This document shows, one piece after another, positions 51,149 to 64,000 of a stretch of DNA of 64,000 bases. How positions within the stretch are numbered: position 1 is the stretch's first letter; each line of letters starts with the position of its first letter. The DNA comes from Stutzerimonas stutzeri (GTDB lineage: Bacteria > Pseudomonadota > Gammaproteobacteria > Pseudomonadales > Pseudomonadaceae): the NCBI RefSeq assembly GCF_024448985.1, contig NZ_JAMOII010000002.1, forward strand, positions 1-64,000. Reading direction: 5' to 3'. The notes beneath the pieces were generated by a model. That model had not been told where the DNA came from and did not search any database. It worked only from the letters and a program-made list of their open reading frames with translations. The position numbers and the translations under genes were made by a program.

Positions 51149-53041
51149 GTGGATTTCCCTTCCCGTTTTGACGTCATCGTTATCGGCGGTGGCCATGCCG
51201 GTACCGAAGCTGCTTTGGCAGCCGCTCGAATCGGCGTGAAGACATTGCTGCTCACTCATAACGTCGAGACGCTAGGGCAGATGAGCTGCAATCCGGCCAT
51301 TGGTGGCATCGGCAAAAGTCATCTGGTCAAGGAAATCGACGCGTTGGGCGGCGCCATGGCGACTGCCACCGACAAGAGTGGAATACAGTTCCGCGTGCTC
51401 AACAGCCGCAAGGGTCCGGCGGTCCGGGCTACGCGTGCGCAGGCCGACCGTGTGCTCTACAAGGCTGCGGTGCGCGAATCGCTGGAGAATCAGCCGAACC
51501 TGTGGATATTTCAGCAGGCTGCTGACGATCTGATCGTAGAGGCGGATCAGGTCAAAGGTGTCATCACACAGATGGGCCTGCGTTTCTTCGCCGAGTCGGT
51601 TGTTCTGACGACCGGGACCTTCCTTGGTGGACTTATCCACATTGGTTTGCAGAATTACTCAGGTGGACGCGCTGGCGATCCGCCGTCCATTGCTTTGGCC
51701 GCACGTCTGCGCGAATTACCGCTTCGTGTCGGTCGTCTGAAAACCGGGACGCCGCCTCGTATCGACGGCCGCAGCGTCGATTTCTCGGTGATGACCGAAC
51801 AGCCGGGCGACACGCCCATTCCGCCGATGTCATTCCTCGGTCATGCGGCGCAGCATCCAGAGCAGGTCAGTTGCTGGATTACTCACACCAACGCCAAAAC
51901 CCATGAAATCATCGCGGCCAATCTCGACCGCTCGCCGATGTATTCCGGTGTCATCGAGGGGGTCGGGCCACGCTACTGTCCATCGATCGAGGACAAGATC
52001 CATCGTTTCGCCGACAAGGACAGCCACCAGGTTTTCATCGAGCCCGAAGGCCTGACTACCCATGAGCTTTACCCCAATGGCATTTCCACCTCGCTGCCGT
52101 TCGATGTTCAGTTGCAGATCGTGCAGAGCATTCGTGGGATGGAGCAGGCCCACATCGTCCGACCTGGCTATGCCATCGAATACGATTATTTCGATCCGCG
52201 CGATCTGAAATACAGCCTGGAAACCAAGGTTATCGGCGGGCTCTTTTTCGCTGGCCAAATCAATGGCACCACGGGTTACGAAGAAGCCGGCGCGCAGGGC
52301 TTGCTGGCCGGTACCAATGCGGCCCTGCGCGCGCTAGGAAAGGACAGCTGGTGTCCACGTCGCGACGAAGCCTACCTGGGCGTGCTGGTCGACGATCTGA
52401 TCACCCTGGGAACCCAAGAGCCGTATCGCATGTTCACTTCTCGCGCCGAGTATCGGTTGATACTGCGCGAGGACAACGCCGACCTTCGGTTGACCGAAAA
52501 AGGCCGGGAGTTAGGACTGGTGGATGATGTTCGCTGGGCGGCGTTCGAGCGCAAGCGCGAAAGTATCGTTCAGGAAGAACAGCGTCTGAAAAGCACCTGG
52601 GTGCGTCCTGCCACCCAGCAGGGCGATGCCATCGCCGAGCGTTTCGGCACACCGCTGACCCACGAGTACAACCTGCTCAATCTGCTTGCGCGTCCGGAAA
52701 TTGACTACCAAAGCCTGATTCAGCTCACTGGCGCTGGGGTCGAAGATCCCCAGGTCGCCGAGCAGGTCGAGATCAAGACCAAGTACGCCGGATACATTGA
52801 TCGCCAGCAGGAGGAGATAGTCCGCCTGCGTGCCAGCGAAAGCGTGGTGCTACCGGCGGACCTGGTTTACGCGACCATCAGCGGCTTGTCGAAGGAGATC
52901 CAGCACAAGCTTTCCCAGGCGCGCCCCGAGACGCTAGGCCAGGCTTCGCGGATACCCGGCGTGACACCGGCAGCCGTATCGCTCCTGATGATCCATTTGA
53001 AAAAACGCAGCGCCGGTCAGAAGCTGGAGCAACGCGCTTGA
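51149..53041 (+). CDS. mnmG: tRNA uridine-5-carboxymethylaminomethyl(34) synthesis enzyme MnmG
   Basis: FAD-dependent partner of MnmE. It has 630 residues from the second of two adjacent GTG codons (51149), spaced six bases from GAGG and giving the usual MDFPSRFDV start; the GTG at 51146 would add one residue. The FAD loop is [17 protein letters not shown]. GidA signatures [13 protein letters not shown] and [17 protein letters not shown] are intact. Its stop overlaps the rsmG ATG by one base. Confidence 0.97.
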   Translation: MDFPSRFDVIVIGGGHAGTEAALAAARIGVKTLLLTHNVETLGQMSCNPAIGGIGKSHLVKEIDALGGAMATATDKSGIQFRVLNSRKGPAVRATRAQADRVLYKAAVRESLENQPNLWIFQQAADDLIVEADQVKGVITQMGLRFFAESVVLTTGTFLGGLIHIGLQNYSGGRAGDPPSIALAARLRELPLRVGRLKTGTPPRIDGRSVDFSVMTEQPGDTPIPPMSFLGHAAQHPEQVSCWITHTNAKTHEIIAANLDRSPMYSGVIEGVGPRYCPSIEDKIHRFADKDSHQVFIEPEGLTTHELYPNGISTSLPFDVQLQIVQSIRGMEQAHIVRPGYAIEYDYFDPRDLKYSLETKVIGGLFFAGQINGTTGYEEAGAQGLLAGTNAALRALGKDSWCPRRDEAYLGVLVDDLITLGTQEPYRMFTSRAEYRLILREDNADLRLTEKGRELGLVDDVRWAAFERKRESIVQEEQRLKSTWVRPATQQGDAIAERFGTPLTHEYNLLNLLARPEIDYQSLIQLTGAGVEDPQVAEQVEIKTKYAGYIDRQQEEIVRLRASESVVLPADLVYATISGLSKEIQHKLSQARPETLGQASRIPGVTPAAVSLLMIHLKKRSAGQKLEQRA

Positions 53042-53688
53042 TGGACGCCGAATACTCCCGCTATGCCGAAGAACTCAAGCAGGGTGCGGCCTTGCTGGGC
53101 GTCGATCTGAACGAAACCCAGCAAGAGCTACTGCTCGGCTATTTGCGGCTGCTGAACAAGTGGAACAAAGCCTACAACCTGACCGCCGTGCGCGATCCGG
53201 CGGAAATGGTTTCGCGGCATCTGCTCGATAGCCTCAGCGTCGCGCCGCAAATAGAGCAGGGCGGCTCGCGCTGGCTCGATGTAGGGAGCGGTGGTGGTAT
53301 GCCTGGCATACCGTTGGCAATTCTGTTTCCCGAGTGCAGCTTTACACTGCTCGACTCGAACGGCAAAAAGACCCGCTTTCTGACGCAGGTCAAGCTCGAA
53401 CTGAAACTCGCAAATCTGGAAGTTGTCCACAGCCGCGTCGAAGAGTTCAGACCGGAGCAGCCCTTTGCCGGTATCACCTCCCGGGCTTTCAGCTCTCTGC
53501 GTGACTTTGCCGACTGGACGCGCCATCTAGGCGATCGCGATACGCACTGGCTTGCCATGAAAGGTATCCAGCCGGACGATGAGCTACAGGCGCTGCCGGA
53601 GGATTTCCAACTGGAGCGCTGTCTGGTTCTCAAGGTTCCCGGTTGCCAAGGGCAACGCCATCTGTTGATACTGCGCCGCACTTCATGA
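53041..53688 (+). CDS. rsmG: 16S rRNA (guanine-527-N7)-methyltransferase
   Basis: 215-residue SAM-dependent methyltransferase; loss of function gives low-level streptomycin resistance in other bacteria. The SAM site is [18 protein letters not shown], preceded by the [15 protein letters not shown] motif. It overlaps the mnmG stop (TGATG) and lies 19 bases before parA, in one probable operon. Confidence 0.97.
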   Translation: MDAEYSRYAEELKQGAALLGVDLNETQQELLLGYLRLLNKWNKAYNLTAVRDPAEMVSRHLLDSLSVAPQIEQGGSRWLDVGSGGGMPGIPLAILFPECSFTLLDSNGKKTRFLTQVKLELKLANLEVVHSRVEEFRPEQPFAGITSRAFSSLRDFADWTRHLGDRDTHWLAMKGIQPDDELQALPEDFQLERCLVLKVPGCQGQRHLLILRRTS

Positions 53689-53707
53689 CTCCGGACAGAC
53701 ACTGACC

Positions 53708-54496
53708 ATGGCTAAAGTATTTGCCATCGCCAACCAGAAGGGCGGTGTCGCCAAGACCACCACCTGCATCAACCTCGCCGCTTCGCTGGTTGCGACACGC
53801 CGTCGCGTCTTGCTTATCGATCTTGATCCACAGGGCAACGCCACCACCGGAAGCGGTGTGGATAAGTTGAGTCTCGACTACTCGATCTATGACGTTCTCA
53901 TCGGCGAATGCAGCTTGATCGATGCGATGCAGTTTTCCGAGCACGGTGGTTATCAGTTACTGCCGGCCAACCGTGACCTGACGGCCGCAGAAGTCGCCCT
54001 GCTCAATTTGCCGGCCAAGGAAAACCGCCTGCGCGAGGCGCTTGCGCCAGTACGCGAGAATTACGATTACATCCTCATTGATTGTCCGCCTTCTTTATCG
54101 ATGCTGACCATCAACGCCCTGACAGCGGCGGACGGCGTGATCATTCCGATGCAGTGCGAATATTACGCCCTCGAAGGTCTGACTGACCTGGTCAATTCCA
54201 TTCAGCGCATCGGTCAGGCGTTGAATCCAACGCTGAAAATCGAGGGCCTATTGCGCACCATGTACGATCCGCGCAGCAGCCTGACCAACGATGTCACCGA
54301 ACAGCTCAAGGCGCATTTCGGAGAGAAGCTCTACGACACCGTCATCCCGCGCAATGTGCGACTGGCCGAAGCGCCCAGTCATGGCATGCCGGCGTTGGTC
54401 TACGACAAGCAATCCAAGGGCGCCTTGGCCTATCTGGCACTGGCGGGCGAACTGTCGCGTCGTCAGCGTCGAGCCGCCCGCAGCGTAACCGCATAA
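53708..54496 (+). CDS. parA: Chromosome partitioning ATPase ParA (Soj)
   Basis: 262-residue deviant-Walker ATPase that positions origins. The N-terminus KVFAIANQKGGVAKTTTCINLA contains the KGGxxKT signature with the Lys needed for sandwich dimers. Walker B-like YDYILIDCPPSLSMLT follows. It lacks the N-terminal DNA-binding extension of plasmid ParA proteins, so it is chromosomal type Ib/Soj-like. parB follows nine bases later. The parS sites lie about 11-14 kb away across oriC. Confidence 0.97.
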   Translation: MAKVFAIANQKGGVAKTTTCINLAASLVATRRRVLLIDLDPQGNATTGSGVDKLSLDYSIYDVLIGECSLIDAMQFSEHGGYQLLPANRDLTAAEVALLNLPAKENRLREALAPVRENYDYILIDCPPSLSMLTINALTAADGVIIPMQCEYYALEGLTDLVNSIQRIGQALNPTLKIEGLLRTMYDPRSSLTNDVTEQLKAHFGEKLYDTVIPRNVRLAEAPSHGMPALVYDKQSKGALAYLALAGELSRRQRRAARSVTA

Positions 54497-54505
54497 GGAA
54501 CTTTC

Positions 54506-55378
54506 ATGGCGACCAAAAAACGAGGCCTAGGACGCGGACTGGATGCCCTGCTCGGCGGCGCCAATGTAACAGCGGCGCAGGAACAGACCGTTCAGGTCGA
54601 CGAGCGCGAGCTGCAACAGCTGCCCCTCGACGTCATCCAGCGGGGCAAGTATCAGCCGCGTCGCGATATCGACCCGGTGACCCTCGATGAATTGGCGAAT
54701 TCGATTCGTAGCCAAGGCTTGATGCAGCCGATCGTTGTTCGCTCTATCGGCTCGGGCCGCTACGAGATCATTGCAGGTGAGCGGCGCTGGCGTGCCAGCC
54801 AACAGGCGGGGCTCGAGAAAATTCCGGCATTGGTACGCGAAGTCTCGGACGAAGCGGCCATCGCCATGGCGCTGATCGAAAACATCCAACGCGAAGATCT
54901 CAATCCGATCGAAGAAGCTGTGGCTCTGCAACGACTTCAGCAGGAATTCCAGCTGACCCAGCAGCAGGTCGCTGACGCGGTGGGCAAGTCACGGGTGACC
55001 ATCAGCAACCTGTTGCGTCTGATTTCCTTGCCTGAAGAGATCAAGACGCTTCTGTCCCATGGCGATCTTGAAATGGGACATGCGCGGGCGTTGCTGGGGT
55101 TGCCCGTTGAACAGCAGGTCGAAGGCGCGCGTCATGTTGTCGCACGAGGATTGACGGTGCGCCAGACCGAGGCGCTGGTTCGGCAGTGGCTCAATGGCAG
55201 CAAGGACACCAAAGCCGAGCCGAAGAGCGATCCGGACATTGTTCGCCTGGAACAACGGCTAGCCGAGCGCCTGGGTTCTCCAGTGCAAATCAAGCATGGC
55301 GAAAAGGGCAAGGGTCAGCTGGTGATCCGCTACAATTCGCTGGATGAGTTGCAAGGCGTACTGGCGCACATTCGTTGA
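54506..55378 (+). CDS. parB: Chromosome partitioning CTPase/DNA-binding protein ParB (Spo0J)
   Basis: 290 residues. The N-terminus KKRGLGRGLDALLG is the ParA-stimulating box. A CTP-binding ParB-N domain has GKYQPRRDID, IRSQGLMQPIVVR and the ATIAGERRWRAS-like IIAGERRWRASQQAGL. ALIENIQREDLNPIEEA precedes the helix-turn-helix (QQQVADAVGKSRVTISNLLRL) that reads parS. A C-terminal dimerisation domain ends at LDELQGVLAHIR. Expected to nucleate on the parS sites at 39978, 42502 and 43132 and spread. Confidence 0.97.
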   Translation: MATKKRGLGRGLDALLGGANVTAAQEQTVQVDERELQQLPLDVIQRGKYQPRRDIDPVTLDELANSIRSQGLMQPIVVRSIGSGRYEIIAGERRWRASQQAGLEKIPALVREVSDEAAIAMALIENIQREDLNPIEEAVALQRLQQEFQLTQQQVADAVGKSRVTISNLLRLISLPEEIKTLLSHGDLEMGHARALLGLPVEQQVEGARHVVARGLTVRQTEALVRQWLNGSKDTKAEPKSDPDIVRLEQRLAERLGSPVQIKHGEKGKGQLVIRYNSLDELQGVLAHIR

Positions 55379-55421
55379 TACAAAATTTATGTAGTGCCGA
55401 TCGGAAATAACTACCGGAAGG

Positions 55422-55450
55422 TTGAACGCCGCTGGGGCTGCTCCTATACT
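55422..55450 (+). promoter_or_regulatory. sigma70 promoter of the ATP synthase operon
   Basis: TTGAAC (55422-55427), a 17-base spacer and TATACT (55445-55450), about 60 bases upstream of the atpI GTG. The spacer and flanks also form CGCCGC (55427-55432) / GCGGCG (55452-55457) followed by TTTTTT, which could terminate parB transcripts. Promoter and terminator would therefore be superimposed. Confidence 0.75.
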
Positions 55451-55511
55451 CGCGGCGCTTTTTTGACTGCCGTCATTTTCAGATGGCATGGGTATTTGGC
55501 GGTGGTTGTAG

Positions 55512-56797
<1,286 letters not shown>

Positions 56798-56852
56798 CAG
56801 CTGAATCGTTCGAAACGTTTTTGCTTTACCCGAAAAACCTTAACCCCCTTAG

Positions 56853-57095
<243 letters not shown>

Positions 57096-57187
57096 TACAT
57101 TCCGGTTCCTGATGGGGTTCGCTCGCCGAGCCCCGTTGCCGTGGAATTGACAACCGCGTCGAACGAGATAGCACGAGGTATATCGCT

Positions 57188-57658
57188 GTGAACATTAACT
57201 TGACGCTGTTCGGTCAAACGTTCGCTTTCGCTATTTTCGTCTGGTTCTGCATGAAGTTCGTATGGCCGCCTATCACCAAGGCCATGCAGGAACGCCAGAA
57301 GAAAATTGCCGAAGGACTGGACGCCGCAGGCCGTGCGCAGCAAGACCTAAAATTGGCTCAGGAAAAGGTGTCCAACACCCTCCGCGAGACCAAAGGGCAA
57401 GCTGCCCAGATTCTTGAGCAGGCCAACAAGCAGGCCAACGCCATTGTTGAGGAAGCCAAGCAGCAGGCGCGCGCCGAAGGTGAGCGACTGGTAGCCGGCG
57501 CCCGCGCCGAAATCGAGCAGGAAGTGAATCGTGCCAAGGAGCAACTGCGCAATCAGGTAGCGGTATTGGCCGTGATGGGTGCGGAGAAGATCCTGGAGTC
57601 CCAGGTGGACGCCAAGGCGCACAACGATCTGGTCGAAAAACTGGCCTCCCAACTCTAA
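57188..57658 (+). CDS. atpF: ATP synthase Fo subunit b
   Basis: 156-residue stator stalk. One N-terminal membrane helix ([26 protein letters not shown]) is followed by a long charged coiled coil rich in Ala, Glu, Gln and Lys. It starts at GTG 57188 (GAGG eleven bases upstream). A hairpin GGGG...CCCC at about 57114-57134 precedes it and may set expression relative to the abundant c subunit. Confidence 0.97.
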   Translation: MNINLTLFGQTFAFAIFVWFCMKFVWPPITKAMQERQKKIAEGLDAAGRAQQDLKLAQEKVSNTLRETKGQAAQILEQANKQANAIVEEAKQQARAEGERLVAGARAEIEQEVNRAKEQLRNQVAVLAVMGAEKILESQVDAKAHNDLVEKLASQL

Positions 57659-57670
57659 GCGAGGCAAGCG

Positions 57671-58207
57671 ATGATCAATACCCAGACGCTTGCCCGGCCT
57701 TACGCGAAGGCAGCTTTCGAGTTTGCCAGCGCAGCTGGTCGGATCGATGCCTGGTCAGGCATGTTGAGCCTGGCTGCGGTCGCCGTTGACGTTCCCCAAG
57801 TTGCCGAACTGCTGAAGAACCCCCGTCTGACTAGCGAAAGCAAGGTACAGACGCTGGTACAGCTGTTTGGTAGCGACATCGATGAAGCCTTCCGTAACTT
57901 CGTCTCCACCCTAGGCGATAACGATCGTCTGGACGTGTTGCCGATGATCGGAGAGCTGTTCGAGGAGCTCAAGGCTGAAGCTGAAAAGACACTCGACGTA
58001 GAAGTGCAGACAGCTTTCGAGCTGTCACCTGCACAACTCCAAACTTTGGCTGCCGCCTTGTCGAAGCGGCTAGATCGTACCGTCAACCCCCAGCAGGTCG
58101 TGAACCCTGCGCTGATCGGCGGCGTTGTCATTCGCGCCGGCGATGTGGTTGTCGATGGTTCGGTCCGCGGCAAACTGAGCCAGTTGGCCGAATCGTTGAA
58201 ATCCTGA
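57671..58207 (+). CDS. atpH: ATP synthase F1 subunit delta
   Basis: 178-residue stator protein linking b to the F1 head. The N-terminal helical domain begins TLARPYAKAAFEFA, the OSCP/delta signature. The C-terminal part contains the VNPALIGGVVIRAGDVVVDGSVRGKL motif typical of the family. It starts 12 bases after atpF. Confidence 0.97.
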   Translation: MINTQTLARPYAKAAFEFASAAGRIDAWSGMLSLAAVAVDVPQVAELLKNPRLTSESKVQTLVQLFGSDIDEAFRNFVSTLGDNDRLDVLPMIGELFEELKAEAEKTLDVEVQTAFELSPAQLQTLAAALSKRLDRTVNPQQVVNPALIGGVVIRAGDVVVDGSVRGKLSQLAESLKS

Positions 58208-58222
58208 TTTGAGGGTCGTGGC

Positions 58223-59767
<1,545 letters not shown>

Positions 59768-59773
59768 GCCGCA

Positions 59774-59795
59774 GCGGGAGCCGCAAGGCTCCCGC
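59774..59795 (+). other. Intercistronic hairpin atpA-atpG with GCAA tetraloop
   Basis: GCGGGAGCC, loop GCAA, GGCTCCCGC: nine perfect pairs closed by a GNRA-type tetraloop, without a T-run. This looks like an mRNA-processing or stability element and not a terminator, since atpG must be co-expressed. Confidence 0.7.
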
Positions 59796-59817
59796 CTGCT
59801 AACCCGATAGGTGTCAA

Positions 59818-62105
<2,288 letters not shown>

Positions 62106-62106
62106 C

Positions 62107-62130
62107 TGGCGCGCCCGCTTGCGGGCGCCA
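62107..62130 (+). other. Intercistronic hairpin atpD-atpC
   Basis: CGCCCGC TT GCGGGCG core (62112-62127) with outer TGG/CCA pairing. No T-run. Like the atpA-atpG hairpin, it is more likely an mRNA-stability or partial-attenuation element that lowers epsilon synthesis. Confidence 0.6.
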
Positions 62131-62185
62131 ATAAGCTCGACCGGCGGCACCAGTCGTGGGTCGAGCTGATTACCGAGGCATAAGT

Positions 62186-62614
62186 ATGGCTATGACAGTC
62201 CACTGTGACATCGTCAGTGCGGAAGAAGAGCTGTTCTCGGGGCTGGTGGAGATGGTCGTCGCTCACGGTCACCTGGGTGATCTGGGCATTCTGCCGGGCC
62301 ACGCTCCTTTGCTTACTGATCTCAAGCCCGGTCCGGTGCGTGTGATCAAGCAAGGTGGTGAGGAGGAGATCTTCTATATCTCCGGCGGCTTCATTGAAAT
62401 CCAGCCGAACATGGTGAAGGTGCTTGCCGATACCGCTACGCGCGCCAAGGATCTGGACGCAGCGGCGGCGCAAGCTGCCGTGACGGCCGCTGAGAAAGCG
62501 CTGCATGAGAAAGGCGCAGAGTTCGACTACGGGTCTGCTGCTGCTCGTCTGGCCGAGGCAGCCGCTCAGCTGCGGACGATCGAGGCGATGCGCAAGAAGT
62601 ACGGTCGCGGTTGA
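62186..62614 (+). CDS. atpC: ATP synthase F1 subunit epsilon
   Basis: 142-residue regulatory subunit. N-terminal beta-sandwich ([52 protein letters not shown]) and a C-terminal two-helix part ([34 protein letters not shown]) that can inhibit ATP hydrolysis. ATG 62186 has GAGG ahead; the longer frame from 62156 is not needed. Confidence 0.97.
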   Translation: MAMTVHCDIVSAEEELFSGLVEMVVAHGHLGDLGILPGHAPLLTDLKPGPVRVIKQGGEEEIFYISGGFIEIQPNMVKVLADTATRAKDLDAAAAQAAVTAAEKALHEKGAEFDYGSAAARLAEAAAQLRTIEAMRKKYGRG

Positions 62615-62641
62615 TTCGCTAACGCTTCATCGCGCACGAGT

Positions 62642-62674
62642 AAAAGGGTAGCCTTGGCTACCCTTTTTCTTTTC
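62642..62674 (+). terminator. Terminator of the ATP synthase operon
   Basis: AAAAGGGTAGCC, loop TT plus flanking G, GGCTACCCTTTTTCTTTT: an eleven- to twelve-base stem with T-rich tail, 27 bases after the atpC stop. Confidence 0.92.
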
Positions 62675-62728
62675 CGTTTCGCAAACTTCTCGCGTGGGCC
62701 CACGGGTCACGATTGTTCAGGATCTGCC

Positions 62729-64000
62729 ATGTCTCTCGATATCGTCATTCTCGCTGCTGGTCAGGGCACGCGTATGCGGTCCGCTCTACCCAAGGTACTT
62801 CACCCGGTTGCCGGTCAGTCCATGCTGGGGCATGTGATCGAGACCGCCCGTGGGCTCGAGCCTAAAGCCATCCACGTGGTGATTGGTCACGGCGCCGAGC
62901 AGGTGCGTGAGCGCCTGGCCGCAGACGATCTGAACTTCGTGGCCCAGGCCGAGCAGTTGGGAACAGGACATGCGGTGGCCCAGGCACTTCCTGCGCTTAC
63001 GGCCGAGCGGGTGCTGATCCTTTATGGTGACGTGCCGCTGATCGAAGCGGCGACGCTCGAGCGACTCCTGCACAAGGTCAGTCCGCAGCAGCTTGCGTTG
63101 CTTACGGTGAATCTGGCTGACCCAACTGGTTACGGCCGAATTGTGCGCGACAGCCAGGGGGTGGTCCGGGCAATCGTCGAACACAAGGACGCTACCCCCG
63201 AACAGAAGCTGATTGCAGAAGGCAACACCGGCATTCTGGCAGTGCCTGGCGAGCGACTGGGTGACTGGCTGGGACGGCTCTCCAACAGCAATGCACAAGG
63301 CGAATACTATCTGACCGATGTGATCGCCATGGCCGTCGCCGATGGGCTGACGGTCGCTACCGAGCAGCCGGAAGATGCGATGGAAGTACAGGGCGCCAAC
63401 GATCGCATTCAATTGGCCGAGCTCGAGCGGCACTATCAGCAGCGTGCGGCGCGTCGTCTGATGGCGCAAGGGGTCACGCTGCGCGATCCGGCACGCTTCG
63501 ATCTGCGTGGCGAAGTGAGTGTCGGCCGCGATGTCTTGATCGACGTGAATGTAATCCTCGAAGGCCGAGTGGTGATTGAGGATGGTGTGGAAATCGGCCC
63601 CAATTGCCTGATCCGCGACAGCACGCTGCGCCGCGGCGCGGTGGTCAAGGCCAACAGCCATCTGGAAGGCGCCGAACTGGGCGAGGGCGCCGACTGCGGG
63701 CCATTCGCGCGCCTGCGTCCCGGTGCGGTGCTGGGAGCCAAGGCGCACGTCGGCAACTTCGTCGAGGTGAAGAATTCGCGCATGGGCGAGGGCGCCAAGG
63801 CCGGCCACCTGGCCTATCTCGGTGACGCCGAAATCGGCGCGCGGACCAACATTGGCGCCGGCACCATCACCTGCAACTATGACGGTGCCAACAAGTTCCG
63901 CACGGTGATGGGCGAGGACGTGTTCATCGGATCCAACAGCTCGCTGGTGGCCCCGGTCAATCTCGGTGATGGTGCTACCACTGGCGCCGGTTCGGTGATC
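62729..64000 (+). CDS. glmU: Bifunctional GlmU: glucosamine-1-P N-acetyltransferase / UDP-GlcNAc pyrophosphorylase (partial)
   Basis: Makes UDP-N-acetylglucosamine for peptidoglycan and LPS. 424 codons are present and the gene runs off the window; about 30 residues are missing. The N-terminal uridylyltransferase starts [21 protein letters not shown], with LYGDVPL and EGNTGILAV. From about residue 250 the left-handed beta-helix of hexapeptide repeats begins, with the acetyltransferase segment [21 protein letters not shown] and [16 protein letters not shown]. Gene order atpC-glmU is standard in Pseudomonas. Confidence 0.97.
   Translation, partial: MSLDIVILAAGQGTRMRSALPKVLHPVAGQSMLGHVIETARGLEPKAIHVVIGHGAEQVRERLAADDLNFVAQAEQLGTGHAVAQALPALTAERVLILYGDVPLIEAATLERLLHKVSPQQLALLTVNLADPTGYGRIVRDSQGVVRAIVEHKDATPEQKLIAEGNTGILAVPGERLGDWLGRLSNSNAQGEYYLTDVIAMAVADGLTVATEQPEDAMEVQGANDRIQLAELERHYQQRAARRLMAQGVTLRDPARFDLRGEVSVGRDVLIDVNVILEGRVVIEDGVEIGPNCLIRDSTLRRGAVVKANSHLEGAELGEGADCGPFARLRPGAVLGAKAHVGNFVEVKNSRMGEGAKAGHLAYLGDAEIGARTNIGAGTITCNYDGANKFRTVMGEDVFIGSNSSLVAPVNLGDGATTGAGSVI

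Overview
The window is the chromosomal replication-origin neighbourhood of a gammaproteobacterium, almost certainly a Pseudomonas of the stutzeri group (Stutzerimonas). The order dnaA-dnaN-recF-gyrB diverging from rpmH-rnpA-yidD-yidC-mnmE, then mnmG-rsmG-parA-parB-atpIBEFHAGDC-glmU, is the Pseudomonas origin order. On the other side, lptA/plsC-gmhB-glyS-glyQ-tag-htrB-PilZ and trkA-rsmB-fmt-def-tsaP-dprA-tsaC-qor-hemF-aroE are arranged as around the P. aeruginosa origin. The trehalose synthase matches, by recollection, the single-domain P. stutzeri enzyme in length and sequence. A hydroxyectoine/ectoine-type ABC transporter also fits that group. These identifications come from reading the sequence, not from a search.

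Layout. 1-3.0 kb: pnuC, a small DOPA-dioxygenase-like gene, an AraC regulator and a cupin gene. 3.0-5.8 kb: an orphan PAAR / candidate effector / candidate immunity cassette, embedded in dispersed stem-loop repeats and flanked by copies of the 3' end of the cupin gene. 5.8-10.6 kb: a minus-strand operon of a NERD-UvrD helicase, a membrane-anchored coiled-coil protein, a DUF262 protein and a HEPN protein. The last three genes are visibly AT-rich and look acquired; this is the best candidate for an uncharacterised (probably defence) system here. 10.6-17.4 kb: stress and envelope genes (DUF421, DUF2934, DUF4157, treS, pbpG, DUF883, an NAD-binding protein). 17.5-27.8 kb: aroE to trkA housekeeping block. 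28.2-31.4 kb: ehuBCDA-type transporter. 31.6-38.2 kb: TPR, PilZ, acyltransferase, tag, glyQS, gmhB, plsC. 38.2-46.2 kb: ahpF (without ahpC), gyrB, recF, dnaN, dnaA on the minus strand. 46.2-46.7 kb: oriC with four DnaA boxes. 46.7-64 kb: rpmH through glmU, which is cut by the window end.

How it works together. DnaA loads the fork at oriC and probably represses its own promoter through a DnaA box. DnaN, RecF and GyrB serve the fork. ParA/ParB segregate the origin using three parS-like palindromes found within 3.2 kb in the gyrB-recF stretch. RpmH, RnpA, YidD, YidC, MnmE, MnmG and RsmG supply ribosome, RNA and membrane-insertion functions. The complete F1Fo ATP synthase operon has a clear sigma70 promoter and intercistronic hairpins. 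The mnmE-mnmG gap (about 580 bp) copies several oriC landmarks and may be a second origin-like site.

No tRNA, rRNA, CRISPR array, transposase or prophage gene was recognised.
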